A stretch of 9,865 nucleotides of DNA from a bacterium (GTDB lineage: Bacteria > Bdellovibrionota_C > UBA2361 > SZUA-149). Position numbers and translations under genes: made by a program. Numbering within the stretch: the stretch's first letter is position 1; each line of letters begins with the position of its first letter. The notes beneath the pieces were generated by a model. The model ran no database searches. It was not told where the DNA came from and saw only the letters and a list, made by a program, of their open reading frames with translations. Of this stretch, positions 1 to 6,335 are shown piece by piece. The stretch lies in contig QIGM01000062.1 of assembly GCA_003230795.1 (NCBI GenBank), positions 1-9,865 of the forward strand, given 5' to 3'.

Positions 1-1677
1 GATTCGAATAGTGAGATAAAGGCAGAGTTTTCTAAGGCGAGAAGTCTTGTGCATAGCGGAGAGCTTGGCTTTGCTGGGAAAAGTTTAGATCGCTTGAAAG
101 AAGTGGCGGCCCGTGAAGGTTACTTGAACCTTCCAGATTATTCTATGGTTCTTCTCTCCGAAGCGCGCAAAGCTGAAGAGAATAGTCGTTACTTAGATGT
201 TGGGTTCCTTGTTCTCCACGCGGAATCTCTCTCGCCTAGCGACCCAAGAGTACAGCTAGTCGCTGCGAGCCTATACCGATCGATTGGAGTTGGCTCAGCG
301 TCCATGCATTTATTCGAAGCGCTGACACTGCTTCCATCGTATCCACTGGTGGCGGCTACACTTGGGCTCAATATTCTACTTCTTACTCTCGTGGCTGCAA
401 CCATCGCCTTCTTTGTCGTATGCGTTGTTCAGCTTGTGCGAAATGCAGGACGTATTTTTGTGCTTTGCTCTAGAGTCGGACCGCGTCCTATTCGTGGTTA
501 CTTGGCCGTTGGCTTCCTTGTGACGGTGATGATTCTTCCGTTCTTCGGTGGGCTCCTCGTTGCTCTTGGTTGTTGGGCGCTTGTCGTAAGTCGAATAAGA
601 GAGTCTGCTCGTTGGTTACCTGCGTTCGTTGGTGTTTTGGCTGTTGCCTGGGGTCTATCTCTTCCTGTTACGAGCACAGTTAGCTACAACGCTCAGCTTG
701 AGACCAACAATGTCATGCAAGATCTTAGTAACATGAGTTTCAGCCCAAAGGGCGAGGAGTACCTTACTCGCTCATTGGCTCAGACACCGCAAGATCCGCT
801 TCTTCTAATCTCTTTCGGGCAAATGCAGCAGCTCAAGGGCCAGGATGGTAGTGCGGAATCCTCCTACCGAAAAGTCGTTGCGGATTCGAGAGTGGATTCA
901 GGTTTGCGTGCTGCCGCTCAGGTGAATCTGGCGGTCTTGGAATTTAATCGAGGTGAGTATGCTCGCGCACGAGATTTGCTCGAAGAGCAGCGCGCGAGTG
1001 GAGTCGAGAGTTTTGAACTCTTCTACAATCTCGCTCTCACTCACCTTGCCCTACTTGATACGAACAAGCATCGAGAGTTCTATTTAGCAGCAAAGTCGAT
1101 TGACGAAGGACGGATAGCAGAGCTTGATTCACGAGAAGAATCTCTACGAGTCCCAACAATGAGTGGTGTGTCTTCGAAGTCCTACTTACCGTTGCTGATG
1201 ACCTCAATTCTGGCTCGAAACACTGAAGCACATGAGTTAGCCAGTGTGCGCCAGAACACGCTCGCGCGTAGCCTAATACGCAACGGAAACGTTACTATGG
1301 TACTTGCTTGGGGAGTCTTAGTGTTGTTCGCAGGTTTGTTGAGTGGCACAAGTCGCCCGTCTCCTCACAGGCTTCGCTCTCTCGGTGCAGGCGCCTTCTC
1401 GGAGGAGGACGAAGAGTCCTCTCTTTGGTTACTTATTCCCGGAGGGCTCTTCATTGCTGGCGAAAAACCCTTACAGGGAGTTCTCGGACTATCTATCTTT
1501 TCGATATTTCTACTTGCAGGCCTTAACTCGCCGCTAAGGCTTTATCCCTTAGCGGCGCTCGATGCGCGCTTCGATGCACCGCTGTTTTGCGCCTCAGCCT
1601 TAGTGTTTTTGATTTTCGCAGCCCTCTCATTTCTTCAAATAACGCGAAGCTCTAAGAATTCAATGGAGGCAGCATAA
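1..1677 (+). CDS. Polytopic membrane protein with TPR repeats (5' end outside window)
   Basis: The reading frame is open from base 1. A GTG at 49 is a possible start, but codons before it already read as the first helix of a TPR-like hairpin, so I treat the gene as cut by the window edge. Numbering from base 1: an N-terminal TPR-like helical region (about 5-115), a hydrophobic segment near 121-146, two or three more between about 165 and 228, a soluble TPR region (about 250-370, with typical spacing of A, Y and L in paired helices), then three hydrophobic segments to the end. The segment encoded near 1423-1530 carries a P-G-G...G-x-x-P-x-x-G pattern like that seen in the C-terminal membrane part of many deltaproteobacterial TPR proteins. 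It probably acts as a membrane scaffold; no catalytic motif is visible. The stop codon shares one base with the next ATG, so the two genes are probably translationally coupled. Confidence 0.8.
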   Translation, partial: DSNSEIKAEFSKARSLVHSGELGFAGKSLDRLKEVAAREGYLNLPDYSMVLLSEARKAEENSRYLDVGFLVLHAESLSPSDPRVQLVAASLYRSIGVGSASMHLFEALTLLPSYPLVAATLGLNILLLTLVAATIAFFVVCVVQLVRNAGRIFVLCSRVGPRPIRGYLAVGFLVTVMILPFFGGLLVALGCWALVVSRIRESARWLPAFVGVLAVAWGLSLPVTSTVSYNAQLETNNVMQDLSNMSFSPKGEEYLTRSLAQTPQDPLLLISFGQMQQLKGQDGSAESSYRKVVADSRVDSGLRAAAQVNLAVLEFNRGEYARARDLLEEQRASGVESFELFYNLALTHLALLDTNKHREFYLAAKSIDEGRIAELDSREESLRVPTMSGVSSKSYLPLLMTSILARNTEAHELASVRQNTLARSLIRNGNVTMVLAWGVLVLFAGLLSGTSRPSPHRLRSLGAGAFSEEDEESSLWLLIPGGLFIAGEKPLQGVLGLSIFSIFLLAGLNSPLRLYPLAALDARFDAPLFCASALVFLIFAALSFLQITRSSKNSMEAA

Positions 1678-2771
1678 TGGAACAAGTTGCTATCTCGAGT
1701 GAGAGCTATGGCGACCTATTTCGCAACCTCTCGTCAAAAAAACGTAACGGGGTACTTGCGATTCAGTTTGAGGACAGCGATCTGAGAATGCAGTTCCGCG
1801 AAGGACGCATTGTTGGCGTCTTCGACCCAAACGCGAGTGAGATCTCCGAAATCGCCTCTAGATTAGTCGCCTCGGGATGTATTATGGAAAAGGTACAAGC
1901 CTTGGTTGAAGGCGCAGGAATTAGCGTGAACCAGCTCCATGACCTACTCGTGGGGAAAGACTATGTAAGCGACGAAGACTACCGAAGAGCGATTGAAAGT
2001 TATCAGCTTGATCTTCTCCATTCTCTAGAGATGCTCGATATCGGATATGCGGAGTTTTCGCCAAAGTTGGTCCGGAGCGATGCGCGACATGCTCTTTCGA
2101 TTTATCCAGCACAATTTCTGTTAGATGTTGAAGAGCTTCGAGGCGATCGCGAGCGACTGCACGGTCTTTTTTCAAGCTTTGATGCGGTTAATGTCACGGT
2201 AAGAGAGTCTGAGCAAAACATTCAGACGTTGAGTGAACGGGAGCAAAGGATCCTCGACGCCGCGGAGCAGGGGTGTCGGATGAGCGAGATGATTTCCAAT
2301 TGTCTTATGAGTCAGCATGAGGCGATTGAATGCCTTCTAACGCTTTACGATCAGGACATTATCAGTCTTGTCGAAGACTCGTCGATTCTATCGGAGGAGT
2401 TTCCTCTCAAGAAGGATTCGCTAACGGATGCGGCCTCTGATTCTGCTGACTCCTCGGACTCTGAGTTAGAGTATCTTACTGAGAACGAAGAGGTAGGAAA
2501 CGAAGACGATCAAGAGGTTGCTGCGCGCACAGAAAATTTCGGTGATGAGGATTTCCTTCGAGAGGAGGAAGTAAGCGTAGCGCAAAGCGATTCGGCCAAC
2601 GTTGGCCTTCGCGCTCGAGTTCGAGCCGGAAGCTATCATTTATTGAATCCTGCAGCGCGTAGCTACGCAATACTTCTTTGCACATCGCTCTATTTAGTTG
2701 CGCTTGCCGTATTCGGAACCTCTCTATTTGAACAGTGGTTTCTCGCTCTTGGGGAATTTTCTTCCAAGTAA
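1677..2771 (+). CDS. DUF4388-type protein with winged-helix-like domain and C-terminal membrane anchor
   Basis: Residues about 8-65 match the DUF4388 pattern: a leucine-rich first helix, K-x-N-G-V-L-A-I, then a strand and F-R-E-G-R-I-V-G-V-F. Residues about 69-160 are helical and resemble the 'inefficient response' segment that often follows DUF4388, including a G-Y-A-E-F-S motif. Residues about 185-233 look like a winged-helix fold (S-E-R-E-Q-R-I-L-D, then a recognition-like helix and a short hairpin). A strongly acidic Ser/Asp/Glu linker follows (about 245-310), then an Arg-rich stretch and one hydrophobic segment (about 330-352), so the protein is probably tail-anchored with its domains in the cytoplasm. 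DUF4388 is commonly linked to two-component and gliding/phosphorylation signalling, but its function is not defined. A clear GGAGG (1665-1669), seven bases before ATG 1677, fixes the start. It is coupled to the upstream TPR gene. Confidence 0.85.
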   Translation: MEQVAISSESYGDLFRNLSSKKRNGVLAIQFEDSDLRMQFREGRIVGVFDPNASEISEIASRLVASGCIMEKVQALVEGAGISVNQLHDLLVGKDYVSDEDYRRAIESYQLDLLHSLEMLDIGYAEFSPKLVRSDARHALSIYPAQFLLDVEELRGDRERLHGLFSSFDAVNVTVRESEQNIQTLSEREQRILDAAEQGCRMSEMISNCLMSQHEAIECLLTLYDQDIISLVEDSSILSEEFPLKKDSLTDAASDSADSSDSELEYLTENEEVGNEDDQEVAARTENFGDEDFLREEEVSVAQSDSANVGLRARVRAGSYHLLNPAARSYAILLCTSLYLVALAVFGTSLFEQWFLALGEFSSK

Positions 2772-2840
2772 ACATCTCTCATGATATCATTAACACTCGT
2801 GGCTTTCGTTTTTACAGAGGGGTGTAGTTTTCACGTCGTG

Positions 2841-2880
2841 CTTTGGCGAAAGATTTTTGAATTAATTTTTGATTTTTTTT
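2841..2880 (+). terminator. Weak candidate terminator / T-rich stretch after the DUF4388 gene
   Basis: A small hairpin (CTTT, GGCG loop, AAAG at 2841-2852) is followed by ATTTTT, and the region ends in eight T (2873-2880). A longer alternative pairs CTTTCG (2803-2808) with CGAAAG (2847-2852) across a 38-base loop. The stem is short and AT-rich, so termination is uncertain. The same bases also contain TTGAAT (2857-2862), 17 bases, then TCTAAG (2880-2885), a poor sigma70-like promoter, which would suit the next gene. Confidence 0.3.
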
Positions 2881-2887
2881 CTAAGTT

Positions 2888-3271
2888 GTGGATTCAGAAG
2901 ACTCAAAAAATGCAGGTAGCTTGAGGACGGGGCCTTCGTGCCCATGTTGTCGTTCGGATAAGCCTTGCGCCGAGTTCACGGAACATTATGAGAGCGCAGA
3001 CACTGAATTGCGTAAAGAACCTTCATGTAATCGAGACTCGGGTGTGGACCCGTCTGGCGTGCAGGAATTAGCGGCTAGTTCGGTCGTTGCGGATCGGCTC
3101 CGTAAACTAAAGAAAGCAACGCTTGGCGCTATCGAAAAAAGAGAGAGCCTGCCTCGTGTCTTGTTCTGGTCCTTGTTTCATTCAGAAGTCGAGCAGATTC
3201 GCGAGCGTCGTCAGCTTGAGCGGCAAGCGAAAAAGGCTGAGCTCTATCCCTTTGTGAGCGAGGATTCTTAG
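2888..3271 (+). CDS. Small hypothetical protein with incomplete SEC-C/YchJ-like cysteine motif
   Basis: Frame runs 127 codons from GTG 2888; an in-frame TAA at 2882-2884 rules out an earlier start. No Shine-Dalgarno is visible before the GTG, and TTG 2921, preceded by a weak AGGT, is an alternative start that would keep the cysteines. Residues 18-36 read C-P-C-C-R-S-D-K-P-C-A-E-F-T-E-H-Y-E-S, closely like the SEC-C/YchJ N-terminal metal knuckle (C-P-C-G-S-G-K-P-Y-A-E-C-C), but the final Cys pair is Phe-Thr. Another Cys is at 47. The C-terminal half (about 72-120) is a basic, helix-forming or coiled-coil region rich in Arg, Lys, Glu. No signal peptide and no membrane segment, so probably cytoplasmic. 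Function unknown. It is separated from its neighbours by 116 and 413 bases and may be transcribed alone. Coding character is good in the second half and less certain in the first. Confidence 0.6.
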   Translation: MDSEDSKNAGSLRTGPSCPCCRSDKPCAEFTEHYESADTELRKEPSCNRDSGVDPSGVQELAASSVVADRLRKLKKATLGAIEKRESLPRVLFWSLFHSEVEQIRERRQLERQAKKAELYPFVSEDS

Positions 3272-3334
3272 CCTGCTTCGCGAGATTCCCCTAGCTTTTT
3301 TATGCAAAATTCGAGCGCTCTGTAGCGATGTGAC

Positions 3335-3378
3335 TGCTTGGGTGTTCCACTAAAGTAGCTACGCTTTAGACCCAAGCA
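3335..3378. repeat. Bipartite inverted repeat / stem-loop
   Basis: TGCTTGGGT (3335-3343) pairs perfectly with ACCCAAGCA (3370-3378), and inside it CTAAAG (3350-3355) pairs perfectly with CTTTAG (3364-3369). The two stems stack on the right side with no gap, leaving a six-base bulge (3344-3349) on the left and an eight-base loop (3356-3363). Fifteen pairs in all. No T run follows on either strand, so a plain intrinsic terminator is unlikely; an RNA structure or a protein-binding dyad is more likely. Confidence 0.65.
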
Positions 3379-3637
3379 AACGACCACTGCTGAACCCAAA
3401 AACGGGAATTTTAAAGTGCGACACTGTATACTATTCGCAGTTATTTTCGCTTCATTTAGAGACTTCCTTAAATAACGCTAACTTTAAGTAGAAAGACAAA
3501 TCGTTTAGCTTCAATAACCATCAAACTGTTAGGCGAATAGGCTTAAAATACCGGGCGTTGTTGGCGGTAACTCTATTCGAGGGCGGAATGCTTCCGACGA
3601 TTTTGTTAACTATGCGAACGGTTGGGACTTTTCCTTC

Positions 3638-3646
3638 TGCTATAGT
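3638..3646 (+). promoter_or_regulatory. Candidate extended -10 promoter for the kinase genes
   Basis: TGCTATAGT fits the extended -10 consensus TGnTATAAT with one mismatch. There is no good -35 at 17 bases, which extended -10 promoters tolerate. Transcription would begin near 3652, giving a leader of about 33 bases before the GTG at 3685. Assignment rests on consensus matching alone. Confidence 0.4.
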
Positions 3647-3684
3647 AAGGTCTGAGCTCTAACCAATTAATTTTACATAGTTCT

Positions 3685-5436
3685 GTGACGAGCCGGTTCA
3701 TCGATAAATACGAGATTGTTTCAACACTTGGGCGAGGCTCAATGGGTGTTGTGTACAAAGGACGAGATCCAGAGATTGGTCGTCTTGTGGCGATCAAAAC
3801 GCTGAAGTCTGTCTTTATGGGCGATGACCCAGCCGGCGCCGAGGCGATGGAACGTTTCCGCCTCGAGTCTCGATCCGCAGGGAAGTTACATCACCCAAAC
3901 ATCGTTACTATTTTTGAGGCTGGCCGGACAGAGAGCGGTTCCCCTTACATCGTGATGGAGTACATCGAGGGTAGAAGCCTTGAGTCTATTATCGCCGATG
4001 TTGGGCCTATCGAACCTGCTGGGGTGGTGCATTACCTTGCTCAGATAGCTGCTGCGATTGACTATGCCCATAGCCAGAACGTTATTCATCGGGATATTAA
4101 GCCTAGTAACATTCTCGCAGATCCGAGCGATGCGACTCATCTCCTCGATTTCGGTGTGGCAAAACTTAGTGACACCTCTCTTACTCCAGCGGGAACGGTG
4201 GTAGGAACTCCGAGCTATATGTCTCCGGAGCAGATCCGCGGTGCTCAACTTGATGGGAAAACTGATTTCTTCTCACTTGCCGTTGTTGCCTTCGAGTGTT
4301 TTTCGGGATTACGACCTTTTCCGGGAAATGATTTTACTACTGTTGTCAGTAATATCATTCACAAACAGCCACTAACATTTGATGAGCTTGGACTTGATCT
4401 TCCAGAAGAACTTGAGACCGTTCTTGGTCGAGGGTTAAGCAAAGAGCGTGACGAACGCTACGGTACTGCGTTGGAATTCATTTCTAGTCTCGCCGATGTG
4501 CTTGATGTTGTGGTCGACGCGAATGGAATTCCCGGCGGCTTTCAAAACGATATGAAATGGCAAAATACTTCAGAGGAGGAAACGCTCGCGGGTAATATTC
4601 AAGGGACGGTAACAGAAGCTCCGGAACGTGAAGTCTCAGCAGATGAGGATGACACGGTCGCAGGATCCTCCGACAAGCTAATCTCTACGGAAGAGCCAGA
4701 GGTTCTTGAGCGAACACTCATGACTGATGATGCTGAAGGTATTGCCGCGGCGAAAGCTGCCATTGCCAGCATGTCGGCGCCTGAGTCGCAACTTCGCAGC
4801 GGCCTATCAGTTAAGACAGCCGGTGGTTTGCTCTTGGGACTAGTTGCAATGGTTGTTGTTGCGCTTTTATTTTTGGTCGAGACGAGTCATACGCCGGTTA
4901 CCGCCGAATCCTCAACGCAAGTTCGTGTTGTTGAGGAAGCGGCAGATGTTGTTGAAGTTACGAGAGAGGTATTTCCTCAACCAAGAATACCTGCAGGCGG
5001 GTTTGATAAAGTCAGTATTAGTCTCCTGACTTCAGAGGAGCTGCGCGGTTTACTGAGCGGTAGCGCAGTGCCGAAAGCTTCGCTACAGTTGGCGGTTTCT
5101 GAAGCGGCGATTCGAAAATTGTCTGTTGCAGTGCCAGAGATTTTAGGCGTCTTAGGCAACGAAGATTACCGCGTGCGGGTTGGTGGGATTAAGGCGCTGG
5201 CTAAGCTTGATGCGCTAAGCGATGCCTCAGTTCAGAACAAGCTTATCGAGCTTCTTGAAGATTCGGAAGCACTCGTTCGGGGGTTTTCAGCAAAGAATTT
5301 AGCCGATTCAGGAACTGAGGCTGCAGAGCTTGCATTGCGTAAGCGGCTGTCATCGGAACCGAATCCAGATATTCAAAGAGTAATAAAACAGTCTCTAAAA
5401 CGATCCGAAAAACGGCGTTCTGGAGCTGTTAGTTAA
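3685..5436 (+). CDS. Transmembrane PknB-type Ser/Thr protein kinase with C-terminal HEAT-like domain
   Basis: Residues about 9-270 are a complete Hanks-type kinase: glycine loop G-R-G-S-M-G (16-21), Lys38 in V-A-I-K, Glu61 in helix C, catalytic H-R-D-I-K-P-S-N (135-142), D-F-G (155-157), and G-T-P-S-Y-M-S-P-E (174-182). The H-R-D makes it an RD kinase, normally activated by phosphorylation of the activation loop (Thr164, 167, 171, 175 present). An acidic cytoplasmic linker (about 290-370) carries repeated E/D-T-L/V-A-G motifs. One membrane segment (379-398) should place the C-terminus outside the cytoplasm. That part holds at least three HEAT-like helical repeats (about 483-508, 516-543, 547-573), a protein-binding fold. 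The GTG start lacks a clear ribosome site but puts the kinase domain at the expected distance from the N-terminus; CTG 3652 is the only other upstream option before an in-frame stop. Probably first gene of a three-gene unit. Confidence 0.92.
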   Translation: MTSRFIDKYEIVSTLGRGSMGVVYKGRDPEIGRLVAIKTLKSVFMGDDPAGAEAMERFRLESRSAGKLHHPNIVTIFEAGRTESGSPYIVMEYIEGRSLESIIADVGPIEPAGVVHYLAQIAAAIDYAHSQNVIHRDIKPSNILADPSDATHLLDFGVAKLSDTSLTPAGTVVGTPSYMSPEQIRGAQLDGKTDFFSLAVVAFECFSGLRPFPGNDFTTVVSNIIHKQPLTFDELGLDLPEELETVLGRGLSKERDERYGTALEFISSLADVLDVVVDANGIPGGFQNDMKWQNTSEEETLAGNIQGTVTEAPEREVSADEDDTVAGSSDKLISTEEPEVLERTLMTDDAEGIAAAKAAIASMSAPESQLRSGLSVKTAGGLLLGLVAMVVVALLFLVETSHTPVTAESSTQVRVVEEAADVVEVTREVFPQPRIPAGGFDKVSISLLTSEELRGLLSGSAVPKASLQLAVSEAAIRKLSVAVPEILGVLGNEDYRVRVGGIKALAKLDALSDASVQNKLIELLEDSEALVRGFSAKNLADSGTEAAELALRKRLSSEPNPDIQRVIKQSLKRSEKRRSGAVS

Positions 5437-5449
5437 TTGAGCAATGATA

Positions 5450-5465
5450 GTCTCGCTGACGAGAC
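5450..5465 (+). other. Stem-loop between first kinase and LysM gene
   Basis: GTCTCG (5450-5455), loop CTGA, CGAGAC (5460-5465): a perfect six-pair stem with a tetraloop, sitting 14 bases past the kinase stop and 24 bases before the LysM gene ATG. No T run follows, so it is more likely an RNA processing, stability or translation-tuning structure than a terminator. Confidence 0.5.
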
Positions 5466-5489
5466 AACTAATACGGAAGAGATCGAACA

Positions 5490-6269
5490 ATGAACGCTTT
5501 CAGACTTTGTGAGAATAAGATTCTCGGAGCAGGTTCCTACAAACTCGCATGCCGAGGACTTTGCCTATTGCTGCTAATTGTTGCTGTGGCCTGTGGTCGT
5601 CAAGCACCTCCTCCTCCTCCTAGCGAGCCGCTTGAGCCACCTAAGCCGGCGATGGTGGAGCATACCGTTCAATACAGTGGAGAGACCCTCGGGCTCATCG
5701 CTCGTTGGTATACGGGTAAGACTAGTAATTGGCAGGAGATAGTTGCAGCCAATCCCGGTTTGCGCCCAGAGCGAATTAACATCGGCGACCAAATAATGAT
5801 ACCCGCGAGTCTTGTTGTAAACGACAAGCCTTTGCCTTCGACTGCAGTACGTCGTGGAAATGCTACTCGGTCTACATCAAGGGCTACATCAGGGGCTACA
5901 GCAGAGACGACTACCGCTGTAGTCGGAGATTCCGCTGTGATCGCTGAGGAGGCGGATGATTCTCCTGTTGGAGATGTACCTGCAATTGACGAGCCTGTGC
6001 TCGACGAAGCAATTGTAGAAGCACCAGATGAAGATCTTTCCGTCGACGCCCTTCTTGGGGAAATTGCAGCGGAGCGTGAGCAAAGTGAAAAGGCCGTCGA
6101 AGATTCCATGCCTAGCATTGAGCAAGACGCTGCTGAGGTTCTCAAAGAAGTAAGCCCAGAGCCTGTGGCTGACGCTCCTACTAGTGATGAGGTGGCGAGT
6201 GAAGCGGTGGTCTCTGATGAGGACGAGCTGGAAAGAGAGCGACTTCTCGACGAGTTGCTTTCACAATAG
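5490..6269 (+). CDS. LysM-domain lipoprotein with long acidic tail
   Basis: The N-terminus has basic residues, a hydrophobic core (about 24-34) and a lipobox-like A-V-A-C ending at Cys35, so it is probably a lipid-anchored envelope protein (the -3 Ala is not the commonest choice). A proline-rich spacer (39-54) follows, then one LysM domain (about 58-106): H-T-V-Q-Y-S-G-E-T-L, then a helix, N-P-G-L, and I-N-I-G-D-Q-I-M-I-P. LysM binds N-acetylglucosamine polymers such as peptidoglycan. Residues 107-259 have no recognised fold: a Thr/Ser/Ala-rich part with short repeats (about 127-140) and then a very acidic Glu/Asp/Ala/Val region, probably extended. GGAAGA (5475-5480), nine bases before ATG 5490, supports the start. 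Its place between two transmembrane kinases suggests it takes part in the same envelope-sensing function; that is inference. Confidence 0.88.
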   Translation: MNAFRLCENKILGAGSYKLACRGLCLLLLIVAVACGRQAPPPPPSEPLEPPKPAMVEHTVQYSGETLGLIARWYTGKTSNWQEIVAANPGLRPERINIGDQIMIPASLVVNDKPLPSTAVRRGNATRSTSRATSGATAETTTAVVGDSAVIAEEADDSPVGDVPAIDEPVLDEAIVEAPDEDLSVDALLGEIAAEREQSEKAVEDSMPSIEQDAAEVLKEVSPEPVADAPTSDEVASEAVVSDEDELERERLLDELLSQ

Positions 6270-6285
6270 TCATTCCAAGGTAGCG

Positions 6286-6310
6286 CTCTGGTTGCTTGTG
6301 GCGACCAGAG
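6286..6310 (+). other. Stem-loop between LysM gene and second kinase gene
   Basis: CTCTGGTTGC (6286-6295) pairs with GCGACCAGAG (6301-6310) over ten positions, one of them G-U, around a five-base loop (6296-6300). It lies 16 bases after the LysM stop and 25 bases before the kinase ATG. There is no following T run, so it does not look like an intrinsic terminator. It may act on mRNA stability or set relative expression of the two genes. Confidence 0.55.
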
Positions 6311-6335
6311 TCAGATTACCGTAGGATGCGATTGA

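Larger units (their letters stand above)
3272..3684. other. 413-base AT-rich intergenic region with inverted repeats and promoter candidates
   Basis: No convincing reading frame on either strand. It holds a T6 run at 3296-3301 without a good adjoining stem, a palindrome GAGCGCTC (3313-3320), the large inverted repeat at 3335-3378, a -10-like TATACT at 3427-3432 with no good -35, an AT-rich 6-bp stem (3467-3472 with 3483-3488), a tight hairpin CGGAA-TGC-TTCCG (3584-3596), and an extended -10 at 3638-3646. The size and the density of structure suggest a regulatory region for the kinase genes, possibly with a small RNA, but nothing is recognised as a known RNA family. Confidence 0.6.

Noticed and set aside
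2781..2790. Perfect palindrome ATGATATCAT after the DUF4388 gene
   Set aside because: Ten AT-rich bases, single copy, no promoter elements around it; can arise by chance.
3258..3301. Possible terminator at the end of the small Cys gene (GCGAGG with CTTCGC, then T6)
   Set aside because: The stem includes coding bases and one G-U pair, and it is separated from the T run by 14 bases, so it does not fit an intrinsic terminator.
3584..3596. Tight hairpin CGGAA-TGC-TTCCG before the kinase promoter
   Set aside because: Five pairs with a three-base loop and only a short T run after it; too weak to name as a terminator or operator on its own.
5669..6145. 158-codon open frame on the - strand opposite the LysM gene
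   Set aside because: Ser/Ala-rich translation with no motif, a mirror of the Glu/Ala/Val-rich tail; the + strand has a lipobox, LysM and ribosome site.
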